Of a stretch of DNA of 64,000 nt, positions 17,778 to 26,748 are shown one piece after another. The DNA lies in the NCBI GenBank assembly GCA_963762315.1, contig CAVXKO010000003.1:62001-126000 (forward strand), given 5' to 3'. The first letter of the stretch is position 1. The number at the start of each line of letters is the position of its first letter. The DNA is from RPQJ01 sp963762315. GTDB taxonomy: Bacteria; Pseudomonadota; Gammaproteobacteria; Steroidobacterales; Steroidobacteraceae. Both the position numbers and the translations under genes were made by a program. Below the pieces are notes generated by a model. That model worked only from the letters and a program-made list of their open reading frames with translations. It was not told the origin of the DNA and ran no database searches.

Positions 17778-18650
17778 ATGCCCATCCCGTCGCGAACACG
17801 CGCCATCATCCGACGCATCGCCGGCCGGCCCATGGCCAGCGGCCGCGTGCCGGCGAAGTGGCCGCTGCTGCTGGATCGCTACCAGACGTTGTTCGAGTCC
17901 GTGAGCCTCCCGCCTTTGCCGGCGCCCGTGCTGCTGGTGCACACCGGCGGCAAGCCCCTCGCCTATGTCGCTGCGGGACGTCCCGAGCAACGGCAATCGA
18001 TCCCGGGCTTCGTGACGTTCGTGCCGCGCGAGGTGCGCGCCGAGATCGCGCTGCGCGGCGTCGGGGAGGGCACGCTGATCTATTTTGCCGACGAGCAGGC
18101 GCTGCCGTCGTGGTTGCGACGCGCCAGTGCACGGGAGCCGTTCACGTTCACGAACGAGGTCATCGTTTCGCTGACGCGCAAGCTGATGCGGGTCGTCGAG
18201 GCGGGCGGCGAGGAAGAATCGTACTTGCGCACTCTCGGCAATGCGCTGCTCGCCGAAGTCCAGCACGAGCTGGAGAAACCACTCGAATCACGGCGGTTGC
18301 CGGCGTCACGCAGCGGCTTGCGGATCGCGCACGCGGCTACGCACTACATCGAGCGGCACCTCGGTGAGCCCCTGTCCGTCGCGGACCTCGCGGCTGCGTG
18401 CGGGCTCGGGACGACGAGCTTCGCGAAGAGTTTCCGCGGCGCCACGGGCGTCACACCGCACCGCTACCTGCGCCGTGCGCGGATCGACCGCGCCTGCGAG
18501 CTGCTGCGGACCACGGCACTGCCGGTCGGCGACGTCGCGATCACGGTCGGCTTCCGCGGCCAGAGTCATTTCTGCACGGCGTTCTCGCAGGAGCGCGGAA
18601 TGACCCCGTCGGCTTATCGCAGGTCCTGCATGGGGAAAATGCGGGGCTAG
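17778..18650 (+). CDS. AraC-family transcriptional regulator
   Basis: A 290-residue protein with a divergent N-terminal sensor (residues 1-170) and a C-terminal double helix-turn-helix: HLGEPLSVADLAAACGLGTT near 200, SFAKSFRGATGVTPHRYL, then GDVAITVGFRGQSHFCTAFS and MTPSAYRR. It is divergent from the FadL-type porin and shares its 108-bp promoter region, so it most likely controls that uptake gene in response to the transported compound. The inducer is unknown. Confidence 0.9.
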   Translation: MPIPSRTRAIIRRIAGRPMASGRVPAKWPLLLDRYQTLFESVSLPPLPAPVLLVHTGGKPLAYVAAGRPEQRQSIPGFVTFVPREVRAEIALRGVGEGTLIYFADEQALPSWLRRASAREPFTFTNEVIVSLTRKLMRVVEAGGEEESYLRTLGNALLAEVQHELEKPLESRRLPASRSGLRIAHAATHYIERHLGEPLSVADLAAACGLGTTSFAKSFRGATGVTPHRYLRRARIDRACELLRTTALPVGDVAITVGFRGQSHFCTAFSQERGMTPSAYRRSCMGKMRG

Positions 18651-18675
18651 CGGCGTGCTGTCGCCGTCGAGCGCT

Positions 18676-19143
18676 TCAAGCGCGCTCGACCCGCGCCGCG
18701 TAGCACCCGGCACGGGCGTAGTGCACCTGAATGTAGGCGGCGCGCTCGTCGGCCAGCAGCTGCTCGAGCGCGGATTCGACCTCGCGGCCGTCCACGACCA
18801 CCGCGTCTTGCAGCATGTGTCCGGCATCGAACGCGCGCAGAGACAGGGGGCGGAGGCGCAGGGTCTCTGGCACGCGATCGACGGCGTCGTACGCCGTTCG
18901 GGAATTCTCGCCGACGTATACCGCGTGACTGGCGCGATACGGCGTGTCGGCCGGCTGGTGCGTGTAGTTGACCAGGAGCGCGGTCTCGCCGATCTCGAGA
19001 TCGCGCAACTCGACGCGATCCGGAAATCCCGGCTTCGCGTCGACGATGCAGCGGCGCGCGCCGTGCCGGGCCAGCTCCGTATCCGTCATGCGAAAGAAAC
19101 CGGCGAACGGTCCAGGGTGGAGTCCGGTCAGGCGAAAAGACAT
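18676..19143 (-). CDS. DUF1203 family protein
   Basis: A 155-residue cytoplasmic protein. The start MSFRLTGLHPGPFAGFF, the stretch PGFPDRVELRDLEIGETALL with VNYTHQP, and the C-terminal AYIQVHYARAGCYAARVERA match DUF1203, where a Cys near the start of the domain and the terminal HxARPGC-type motif are conserved. Function is unknown. It faces the AraC gene tail to tail and is divergent from the ClpP-like gene. Confidence 0.85.
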   Translation of the reverse strand: MSFRLTGLHPGPFAGFFRMTDTELARHGARRCIVDAKPGFPDRVELRDLEIGETALLVNYTHQPADTPYRASHAVYVGENSRTAYDAVDRVPETLRLRPLSLRAFDAGHMLQDAVVVDGREVESALEQLLADERAAYIQVHYARAGCYAARVERA

Positions 19144-19334
19144 GGTCGTTCCCCGCGAGTGGTCGTGGACCGAAGCTTGCCGGGCACGCGCGAGGCGGGC
19201 CACCCGGTTCCTGCTGTTCCTTCGGCACCGCGCCTTGACGGTACACTGCAAGCCTCGGGTGGCGCTTGCGAACGCGGTCAACAGTCTGTGCACTCGACTT
19301 GACACATGGCGACGGCTTGCTGCCCGATACAGCC

Positions 19335-19967
19335 ATGCGATCCTGGTGTTCGAAAGTCCTGCTCGGCGCACTGTGCAGTCTCGGCGTGTCTGCGCCGGGC
19401 CAGGCCGCGGACGCGCCGGCCTTCCTGCAAATGGTTGCCGTGGCGCCCGACCCCAGGGCCGAGCCGCCGTTCAAAGAACATTGGACGATCTTCCTCGACG
19501 GCATCATCGATTCCGATGCGACCGGCCGACTGCAGCGATTCATCGACAAGCGCGACGTCGGGAATGCCGTCATCTACTTCAACTCTCCGGGCGGCAGCCT
19601 GACCGCCGCCATGGCGATCGGCCGCCTGCTGCGCCAGCAGGGGTTCGAAACGCATGTCGGCGCCCGCGCGGCCGACACCGGCCGCGTCACGCAAGGCGTC
19701 TGCTACAGCGCGTGCCCGTTCGCCTTCGCGGGCGGCGCCCGTCGCAAACTCGACGAAGGCTCGGTGCTGGGCGTCCATCGCGCCGAGAATCGTACTCCCG
19801 TGCCCGACGAGACTCTGTTCGAGCGGCGTGTCCGGTTCGAATCGATGGGGTACCTGGCCGAGATGGGCGTCAACGCCGACCTGCTCGACATCATGGAGGC
19901 GGTCCCGTACGACGCCATCCGGCCGCTGTCGCGCGAAGAGGCCGTGCAGTTCAATCTCGTCAACTAG
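19335..19967 (+). CDS. Secreted ClpP-like protein (COG3904 type)
   Basis: The 210-residue product starts with an export signal ending at APGQAADAP. It has the crotonase/ClpP-fold pattern: AVIYFNSPGGSLTAAMAIG (oxyanion Gly-Gly), then QGVCYSACPFAFAGGARR, where the Ser before the second Cys is the expected nucleophile, and VLGVHRAEN, the catalytic His position. A C-terminal aromatic substrate domain follows. Such proteins are periplasmic and largely uncharacterised. A secreted HAD phosphatase starts 39 bp downstream on the same strand, suggesting one transcript. Confidence 0.78.
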   Translation: MRSWCSKVLLGALCSLGVSAPGQAADAPAFLQMVAVAPDPRAEPPFKEHWTIFLDGIIDSDATGRLQRFIDKRDVGNAVIYFNSPGGSLTAAMAIGRLLRQQGFETHVGARAADTGRVTQGVCYSACPFAFAGGARRKLDEGSVLGVHRAENRTPVPDETLFERRVRFESMGYLAEMGVNADLLDIMEAVPYDAIRPLSREEAVQFNLVN

Positions 19968-20006
19968 TGTTTGCAGCGCCTGTCTTCACTCCGGGAAATT
20001 CGACCC

Positions 20007-21020
20007 ATGAAACGCACGGCCTCGTCATCCGCGACACTCTCCATGACGCGCCGTGCATGGCTCGGCCTGGCGCTGGCCGTCGCTGCGCTGCCTTGCCTTG
20101 CGTTCGCCGGCGATGCAATGCCGAGCTGGAACGACGGCGCCAGCAAGGCGCGCATCGTGCGCTTCGTCGAGGACGTCACCAATCCCGCGAGCCGCAACTT
20201 CGTGCCGCCGGCCGAACGTATCGCGGTCTTCGACAACGACGGCACGCTCTGGACCGAGCAGCCGATGTATTTCCAGCTCGCATTCGTCTTCGATCGCGTG
20301 AAGGCCCTCGCGCCGCAGCACCCGGAGTGGAAGACGACCGAGCCCTTCAAGTCCGTGCTCGAAGGCGACATGGCGGGCGTGGCCGCGTCCGGGGATCACG
20401 GCTTGCTGGCCCTCGTGGGCGCCACGCACGGCAACACGACGTCCGAGGAGTTCTCGAAAATCGTTTCGGACTGGCTGGCGACGGCGCGTCATCCACGATT
20501 CAATCGGCCCTACACGGAGCTGACTTTCGCGCCGATGAAGGAGCTGATGGCCTACCTGCGTGCCAACGGCTTCAAGACCTTCATCGTGTCCGGCGGCGGC
20601 ATCGAGTTCATGCGCGTATTCAGCGAGCGCGTGTACGGTGTGCCGCCCGAACAGGTCGTCGGCAGCTACGTGAAGATGAAGTACGCAGTGCGCGACGGCA
20701 AGCCGGTGGTCGTGCGCTCGCCGGAGATCGACTTCATCGACGACAAGGGCGGCAAGCCCGTCGGCATCGACCGGTTCATCGGCCGGCGTCCGATCCTCGC
20801 CTTCGGCAATTCCGACGGCGACTTCGAGATGCTCGAGTACACGACGAGCGGGCCGGGACCACGCCTCGGCCTGATCGTCCATCACGACGATGCCGAGCGT
20901 GAATACGCCTACGATCGCAAGTCGCCGGTCGGCTCGCTCGAGCGCGGCCTCGACGAGGCGCCGAAGCGCGGCTGGGCCGTCGTCAGCATGAAGGACGACT
21001 GGCGCAAGGTTTACGACTAG
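20007..21020 (+). CDS. Secreted HAD-superfamily phosphatase
   Basis: A 337-residue protein. The N-terminus MTRRAWLGLALAVAALPCLA has a twin-arginine followed by a hydrophobic core, compatible with Tat export, with cleavage near AFAGD. HAD motif I is VFDNDGTLWTEQ, motif II FIVSGGG, the lysine motif lies in the segment after VKMKYAVRDGKP, and motif IV is LAFGNSDGDFEML. The cap and motif spacing resemble phosphoserine phosphatase-like enzymes. Tat export of a metal-dependent phosphatase is plausible. It probably releases phosphate or processes an extracytoplasmic phosphoester. Confidence 0.85.
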   Translation: MKRTASSSATLSMTRRAWLGLALAVAALPCLAFAGDAMPSWNDGASKARIVRFVEDVTNPASRNFVPPAERIAVFDNDGTLWTEQPMYFQLAFVFDRVKALAPQHPEWKTTEPFKSVLEGDMAGVAASGDHGLLALVGATHGNTTSEEFSKIVSDWLATARHPRFNRPYTELTFAPMKELMAYLRANGFKTFIVSGGGIEFMRVFSERVYGVPPEQVVGSYVKMKYAVRDGKPVVVRSPEIDFIDDKGGKPVGIDRFIGRRPILAFGNSDGDFEMLEYTTSGPGPRLGLIVHHDDAEREYAYDRKSPVGSLERGLDEAPKRGWAVVSMKDDWRKVYD

Positions 21021-21030
21021 GGTAACGGCC

Positions 21031-22050
21031 TCAGCGATTCCTGCGTTTGCGGGTTGCCGAGTGGTCCGCGGGCCCTGTGGGGCCTGTCGTGCCGCGGCCG
21101 AATCGTGCGACCAGTCGCTGCTCCTGGAGCGTGGCCGCCTGCTCCGCCTCCACGGTGTACTGACGGAACTTCTCGGCCGCATGCGTCCATGGCCGGCCTT
21201 TCAGGCTGACGATGCCGTAGTGCAGGTGCAGCCAGGGTTCGGTGCCGAGCAGGACGTACTGGCCGCTCTCCAGTTCCGTCGAGATGCAGGACAGGATGGA
21301 CGCGGAGACGGCGTCAGAGCTGGCCAGGATTCTCTTGGTTGGACCGAGTCCGACGCACTGGATCGACGGGAACGGGCGCGGTGCGTGGCCGCGCCGCGTG
21401 GCATCGCGGTGCGCTGCCAGCATCGGCTCCAGGACCCTGGGCGGGATCCGGCCAGGCGCGACGAACTGCCAGGCAAAGACGTCTGCGGCCTCGACGTGGC
21501 CGCGACCCGCCAGCGGATGCCCCGACCTCGCGACGAAGTAGAGCGAGTGCGCGGCCGACAGCGGCGTGATCTCCAGGTCGGGCTCCTTCAGGAGGGTGCT
21601 CGATTCGGCGACGAAGAAATCGAGTTCACGGCTGCGCAGTCCGCGCAGGAGTTCGTCCCAGTCGCGGGCGGTCAAGTGAACGCTGACTCGCGGGTAATTT
21701 TCGGTGAAACGCACGGCAGCCGGGCCGAGGAATGATTCGGCCGGGAAGGGTCCGCCGCCGACGGCGACGCGGCCGGTGCGCAGTTTGCCCTGGGCTACCG
21801 ACTCGCGGTCGAGGTCGTCGGCCATCCGCAGGAGGTCGCGTGCGCGCTCGATGTACAGGCGGCCGAAATCCGTCGGCAGGGCACCGCCGCTGGAACGCGA
21901 GAACAGTTCACTGCCGAGGTGCCGCTCGAGGCCCTGGATGCTGCGCGACAGCGCGGGCTGGCTGATGTGCAGCGCGGCCGCGGCGCGCACGAAACTGCCG
22001 TGCTCGGCCAGCGCGATCACCTGCCGCAGTTGCTGGAGTTCGAAGGCCAT
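21031..22050 (-). CDS. LysR-family transcriptional regulator
   Basis: A 339-residue protein. The N-terminal winged helix is clear: FELQQLRQVIALAEHGSFVR, AAAALHISQPALSRSIQGLE. The periplasmic-binding-like effector domain follows from about residue 90. The start is the Met before AFELQQL; the upstream extension crosses the promoter. It is divergent from the arylsulfatase gene with 132 bp between the starts, which contains two inverted repeats, so it is the likely regulator of the sulfatase-porin-oxidase set. Confidence 0.92.
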   Translation of the reverse strand: MAFELQQLRQVIALAEHGSFVRAAAALHISQPALSRSIQGLERHLGSELFSRSSGGALPTDFGRLYIERARDLLRMADDLDRESVAQGKLRTGRVAVGGGPFPAESFLGPAAVRFTENYPRVSVHLTARDWDELLRGLRSRELDFFVAESSTLLKEPDLEITPLSAAHSLYFVARSGHPLAGRGHVEAADVFAWQFVAPGRIPPRVLEPMLAAHRDATRRGHAPRPFPSIQCVGLGPTKRILASSDAVSASILSCISTELESGQYVLLGTEPWLHLHYGIVSLKGRPWTHAAEKFRQYTVEAEQAATLQEQRLVARFGRGTTGPTGPADHSATRKRRNR

Positions 22051-22051
22051 G

Positions 22052-22066
22052 CGTATAGAGTATACG
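22052..22066. promoter_or_regulatory. Palindrome CGTATA-GAG-TATACG
   Basis: A perfect 6-bp inverted repeat with a 3-nt centre directly before the LysR start codon. It is A+T-rich in a GC-rich genome and resembles operator half-sites of LysR regulators (GTAT/ATAC). Binding here would fit negative autoregulation. Confidence 0.55.
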
Positions 22067-22072
22067 AGGCAT

Positions 22073-22089
22073 TCCAAATATGCATTGGA
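22073..22089. promoter_or_regulatory. Inverted repeat TCCAA-N7-TTGGA
   Basis: A perfect 5-bp inverted repeat with a 7-nt A+T-rich spacer, 94 bp upstream of the arylsulfatase ATG. Size and position suit a LysR recognition site activating the sulfatase promoter. No clear -35/-10 was found downstream. Confidence 0.5.
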
Positions 22090-22182
22090 CACATGGCCCG
22101 GCACTCTTCAACGTAGCAACGCCGCCGTCCAGCCCAAGGCGCCGGCCCGGTACGAAAAATTCGATTCTGGGAGGGTGGGTAC

Positions 22183-23730
22183 ATGAAGTCAGGATTCATT
22201 CGGTCGCTCGGAGCGTCGCTCTTCGCGATCACGGTGTCGATCGCCGGCGCGGCGCACGCGCAGGCCGGCAAGCCGAACATACTCGTCATCTGGGGTGACG
22301 ACATCGGCGGCTTCAACATCAGCGCGTACAACCGCGGCATGATGGGTTATCGCACGCCGAACATCGACAGCATCGCCGAGCAGGGCGCGCTGTTCACCGA
22401 CTGGTACGGCCAGCAGAGTTGCACCGCCGGCCGCGCCGCGTTCATCACCGGGCAGTCGCCGATCCGCACCGGCCTTACCAAGGTGGGCCTGCCGGGAGCG
22501 CCCGAGGGCATGAAGGCCGAGGACCCGACGATCGCCACGCTGCTGAAGGCGCAGGGCTACGTCACCGGCCAGTTCGGCAAGAATCACCTCGGCGACCGCG
22601 ACGAGATGCTGCCGACGGCGCACGGCTTCGACGAGTTCTTCGGCAACCTCTACCACCTCAATGCCGAGGAAGAGCCGGAGAACCCGGACTACTTCAAGAA
22701 CCCGGAGCTGAAGAAGAAGTTCGGGCCGCGCGGCGTCATCCACAGCTTCGCCGATGGCCGCATCACGGACACCGGCCCGCTCACCAGGAAGCGCATGGAG
22801 ACCATCGACGAGGAGGTCAATGCCAAGGCGATCGACTTCATGGAGCGAGCCGCCAAGTCGGGCAAGCCGTTCTTCCTGTGGTGGAACTCCACCCGCATGC
22901 ACATCTTCACGCACCTGAAGTCCGAGTCGGACGGCAAGACGGGCCTCGGCATCTACGCCGACGGCATGGTCGAGCACGACAACCACGTTGGTCAGATCCT
23001 CGCGAAGCTCAAGGAACTGGGCCTCGAAGACAACACCATCGTCATGTACTCGTCGGACAACGGTGCCGAGACCTTCACGTGGCCGGACGGCGGCACGACG
23101 ATGTTCAAGGGCGAGAAGAACACGCAGTGGGAAGGCGGCTACCGCGTGCCGACGCTGATCAAGTGGCCGGGCGTCATCAAGCCGGGCACCGTGATCAACG
23201 ACATCGGCGCGCACGAAGACATGCTGACGACGCTGTTGGCCGCCGCCGGCGACAAGACGGTCACCGCGGACCTGTTGAAGGGCCGCAAGATCGGCAAGAC
23301 GAACTTCAAGGTGCACCTCGACGGCTACGACCTCGGCCCGGCGCTGCGCGGCGAGTCCGCCTGGCCGCGCCATGAGTTCATCTACTGGACCGATGACGGC
23401 AGCGTCGCGGCGTTGCGTTACGACAACTGGAAGATCACGTTCCTCGAGCAGCAGGCCGTAGGCCTGAAGGTCTGGCAGGAGCCATTCGTGGTCCTCCGCG
23501 CGCCCAAGGTGACGAACCTGCGCATGGATCCGTTCGAGCGCGCCGAAGAAGAGAACGCGATGGGTTACCAGCGCTGGTACATGGAGCGGATGTTCATGAT
23601 CGCACCCGCCGGCGGTTACGTCGGCCAGTGGCTGCAGAGCTTCAAGGAATTCCCGCCGCGCCAGAAGCCGGGCAGCTTCAACCTCGACCGCGTCATGGAA
23701 GCGGTGACGGCCGGCACGCCCTCGAAGTAA
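22183..23730 (+). CDS. Exported arylsulfatase
   Basis: A 515-residue type I sulfatase that hydrolyses sulfate esters in the periplasm. A Sec signal peptide ends AAHAQA. Metal ligands are in ILVIWGDDIG, and the modified cysteine is at about residue 80 in QQSCTAGRAAFITG, the C-x-A-x-R signature whose Cys must be converted to formylglycine. Further marks are GQFGKNHLGD and MYSSDNGAE. No formylglycine-generating enzyme lies in the window, so the activator must be elsewhere. A porin and a GMC oxidoreductase follow on the same strand, and a LysR gene is divergent. Confidence 0.93.
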   Translation: MKSGFIRSLGASLFAITVSIAGAAHAQAGKPNILVIWGDDIGGFNISAYNRGMMGYRTPNIDSIAEQGALFTDWYGQQSCTAGRAAFITGQSPIRTGLTKVGLPGAPEGMKAEDPTIATLLKAQGYVTGQFGKNHLGDRDEMLPTAHGFDEFFGNLYHLNAEEEPENPDYFKNPELKKKFGPRGVIHSFADGRITDTGPLTRKRMETIDEEVNAKAIDFMERAAKSGKPFFLWWNSTRMHIFTHLKSESDGKTGLGIYADGMVEHDNHVGQILAKLKELGLEDNTIVMYSSDNGAETFTWPDGGTTMFKGEKNTQWEGGYRVPTLIKWPGVIKPGTVINDIGAHEDMLTTLLAAAGDKTVTADLLKGRKIGKTNFKVHLDGYDLGPALRGESAWPRHEFIYWTDDGSVAALRYDNWKITFLEQQAVGLKVWQEPFVVLRAPKVTNLRMDPFERAEEENAMGYQRWYMERMFMIAPAGGYVGQWLQSFKEFPPRQKPGSFNLDRVMEAVTAGTPSK

Positions 23731-23761
23731 GGAGCGCACCGCACCCGACTGTAAAATCCAC

Positions 23762-23822
23762 GGCGCCCGTGACGGATCGACCTGCACCCCACCCCCCGCA
23801 GGAAGGTTCGTCACGGTGCGCC
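23762..23822 (+). promoter_or_regulatory. Long inverted repeat between sulfatase and porin
   Basis: Left arm 23762-23774 (GGCGCCCGTGACG) pairs with right arm 23809-23822 (CGTCACGGTGCGCC) apart from one bulged base, with a 34-nt loop containing a C-rich run. It lies in the gap between the sulfatase stop and the porin start. It may attenuate or stabilise the transcript. Confidence 0.4.
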
Positions 23823-23844
23823 GCGGTGCGTCAGAGGGCTCACC

Positions 23845-25116
23845 ATGAAGCGTGTTTGCACCTGTGTCTGCCTGCTCGCCGCCTCGATCGGCGCGGCGCA
23901 TGCGCAATCCGTCGAATCCGACGTCACGCCGGAGTCCGCAGGCCTGGTGATGGACCACGAGCACTACGTGGTCCCCGACATCAGCGACGAGTCGCTGGCG
24001 GCGATGAAGGTCGAGGACGTGCACAAGCGCTACCAGCTCAAGTTCGGGCTGGTGGTGATGCCCGCGGACTACACGACCTTCGACCAGGACGCGGCCAGCA
24101 AGTCCCAGGTCGGCAACCAGCAGGACGAGTTCGAGGCGCGCTCGCTGCGCTTGATGGCGCGCGGCTATTTCGAGCTGTTCCGCAAGTGGAACTACGTGGT
24201 CAGCTACGAGTACAAGGGGTTCGACCAGACCTCCACTGACGATTGGAACGTCACCGACTTCAGGGTCTCCACGGACATCGGGCCGCATGTCGGCACGCTG
24301 ACGCTCGGCAAGATGAAGCAACCCTACGTCTACGAAATGGTGGGCGACGCCGCGAACCTGCCGCAGAACGAGCGCCTGCTGAGTCCGTTCTTCCGTTCGC
24401 GCAACGTCGGTGCTCAGCTTGCGAACGCCGTATTCGACCAGCGCGCCACCTGGGCGATCGGCTGGTACAACGACTGGTGGACGACGGGGCAGTCGTACTC
24501 CGACTCGGGCCACGATTTTGCCGGCCGCGTCACCGCGCTGCCGATCTGGAGCGACGACGGCGCCACATACCTGCATCTCGGCGTGGCGGTGCGTTACTAC
24601 GGCGCCGTCGAAGACCAGTTGCGTTATCGCGGCAAGCCGGCCTCCAACGTGGCGAGCGACTATGTGGACACCGGCAAGGTGCCCGGAGACCACGCCTGGC
24701 ACACGGGCCTCGAAGCACTCTGGAACGTGGGCGCGTACTCGCTGCTCGCGGAATACGTGCGCGCCGACCTCAGTACGCGCGACGGCACGAATCCAACTCT
24801 GGACGGCTACTACCTGACGGGCAGCTGGGTGATCACTGGCGAGCACCGCCCATACGACAGGAAGGCTGGGTATGCGCGTCGCATCCTGCCGCAGGGACGC
24901 TGGGGCTCGATCGAAGTCATCGGCCGCTACGGGCACGTCGACCTCGACGATCGCTCGGTGCGCGGCGGGACGATGGACGGCTGGTGGGCCGGCGTGAACT
25001 GGTGGGCAACGCGCCGCCTGAAAATGAGCATCGGTTACGGCGACATCGACCTCGACCGCTTCGGCACCGAAGGCAACACGAAGACGGTACTCTCGCGACT
25101 GCAGTGGATATACTGA
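23845..25116 (+). CDS. Outer membrane porin (OprP/O type)
   Basis: A 423-residue beta-barrel. The signal peptide ends IGAAHAQS. The body has alternating aromatic strands (LKFGLVVMPADYTTF, FRKWNYVVSYEYKG, RLKMSIGYGDIDLDRF) and ends in LSRLQWIY with the barrel-type terminal aromatic. The segment TLTLGKMKQPYVYEM is typical of phosphate-selective porin O/P family members. Placed between a sulfatase and an oxidoreductase, it probably admits an anionic substrate such as a sulfate ester. Confidence 0.85.
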   Translation: MKRVCTCVCLLAASIGAAHAQSVESDVTPESAGLVMDHEHYVVPDISDESLAAMKVEDVHKRYQLKFGLVVMPADYTTFDQDAASKSQVGNQQDEFEARSLRLMARGYFELFRKWNYVVSYEYKGFDQTSTDDWNVTDFRVSTDIGPHVGTLTLGKMKQPYVYEMVGDAANLPQNERLLSPFFRSRNVGAQLANAVFDQRATWAIGWYNDWWTTGQSYSDSGHDFAGRVTALPIWSDDGATYLHLGVAVRYYGAVEDQLRYRGKPASNVASDYVDTGKVPGDHAWHTGLEALWNVGAYSLLAEYVRADLSTRDGTNPTLDGYYLTGSWVITGEHRPYDRKAGYARRILPQGRWGSIEVIGRYGHVDLDDRSVRGGTMDGWWAGVNWWATRRLKMSIGYGDIDLDRFGTEGNTKTVLSRLQWIY

Positions 25117-25144
25117 GGTTCCCTCGGCACCCGCGACCCCGGCA

Positions 25145-26732
25145 ATGAGCGACAGCTTCGACTACGACTGGCTGGTCGTCGGATCCGGATTCGGCGGCAG
25201 CGTCTCGGCGCTGCGGCTGGCGGAGAAGGGCTACAAGGTCGGCATCCTCGAGGCCGGCCGCCGTTACCGCGACGAGGACTACGCGAAGACCACCTGGGAC
25301 CTGAAGCGGTTCCTCTGGGCGCCCGCGATCGGGCTGCGCGGCATCTTCCGGCTCACCCCATTCAAGGACGTGTTCATCGCCAGCGGCTCGGCCGTCGGCG
25401 GCGGCAGCGTCGTCTACGCCAACACGCTGTATCGCGCGAGTCCCGAGTTCTTCGCCAACCCGCAGTGGTCGGCGCTCGGAGACTGGGCCCAGGCGCTGGC
25501 CCCGCACTACGACACCGCCGAGAAGATGCTCGGCGTGCAGACGGTGCCGCGCGAGAGCGACGGCCAGAAGATCCTGCAGCAGGTCGGCGAGCACTTCGGC
25601 GTGGCGCACACGTTCCGTCGCACTCCGGTGGGCGTGTTCTTCGGCAAGGCGGGCGAGACGGTGCCGGATCCGTATTTCGGCGGCGAGGGGCCGGCGCGCA
25701 CGGGTTGCACGTTCTGCGGCGCATGCATGGTCGGTTGCCGTGAAGGCGCCAAGAACACGCTGGTGAAGAACTACCTCTGGTTCGCCGAGAAGCGCGGCGT
25801 CGAGGTGCTGCCCGAGCGCGAAGTCGTCGACATCCGTCCGCTCGGCGCCGAAGACGGCTGCGGACGGCTACCGCGTGACGACGCAACATCCGGGCGCGTG
25901 GTTCAACAAGCGCAAGCGCACGTTCACGGCCCGCGGCATCGTGATGTCCGCGGGCGCGCTCGGCACGAATCGCCTGCTCGCGAAGTGCAAGCTCACCGGC
26001 GCGCTGCCGCGCATCAGCGACCGGCTCGGGCAGCTCGTTCGCACCAACAGCGAGTCGATCCTCGCCGTCAAGTTGCCCGAAGGGATGGCGCGGCCGTGGA
26101 ACGACGTCGCCATCAGCGCCAGCATCTATCCGAAGCCCGACACGCACATCGAGTTCGTCACCTACGGGCGCCACGGCGACTTCATGGCGCTGCTGTACAC
26201 GCTGCTGACGGGCGACGGGGGCCGGATCACACGCCCGCTGCTCTGGCTCGGGCAGGTGCTGCGGCATCCCGTGCGATTCCTGAAAACCCTGTGGCCGGTG
26301 GGTTGGTCGCGCAGCACGGTGATCTTCCTCGTGATGCAGAGCCTCGACAACGCCATCGCATTCCGTGCGAAGAAGGGGCTGTTCGGCGGCGTGTCGCTCA
26401 CCACCGAGCAGGACCCCGAGAAGCCGAACCCCACGTTCATCGAGGTCGGCAATCGCGCGGCCGACTGGCTGGCGCAGAAGACGGGCGGCACGGCGCAGAG
26501 CATGCTGCTCGAGGCGCTCGCGAACATCCCGACCACGGCGCACATTCTCGGCGGCGCAGTGATCGGCCGCGACGCATCGACCGGCGTGGTCGATTCGCAG
26601 CACCGGTTGTTCGGTTACCGGAACTTCCTCGTGTGCGACGGCTCGACCGTGCCGGCCAATCCGGGCGTCAATCCATCGCTCACCATCACCGCGATGAGCG
26701 AATACGCCATGAGCCAGGTGCCGGCGCGCTGA
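25145..26732 (+). CDS. GMC oxidoreductase, cholesterol-oxidase-like (one frameshift)
   Basis: FAD-dependent alcohol oxidase or dehydrogenase. The dinucleotide fold is WLVVGSGFGGSVSALRLAEK near residue 10, then SAVGGGSVVYANTLY. A cysteine motif TGCTFCGACMVGCREGAKNT sits near residue 186. After a frame change at about 25860 the protein resumes as GYRVTTQHPG and TARGIVMSAGALGTNRLL, ending HILGGAV, VCDGSTVPANPGVNPSLTIT, the conserved GMC C-terminus with the catalytic His/Asn region. About 528 residues in all. No signal peptide, so it is cytoplasmic. Following a sulfatase and porin it may oxidise the alcohol released by desulfation; sterol specificity is only suggested by family. Confidence 0.85.
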
Positions 26733-26748
26733 GAGGGCCAGCGTCCGA

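Noticed and set aside
22189..24936. A minus-strand open frame of 915 codons opposite arylsulfatase and porin
   Set aside because: Compositionally biased, no signal peptide or motif, and both plus-strand genes are well supported.
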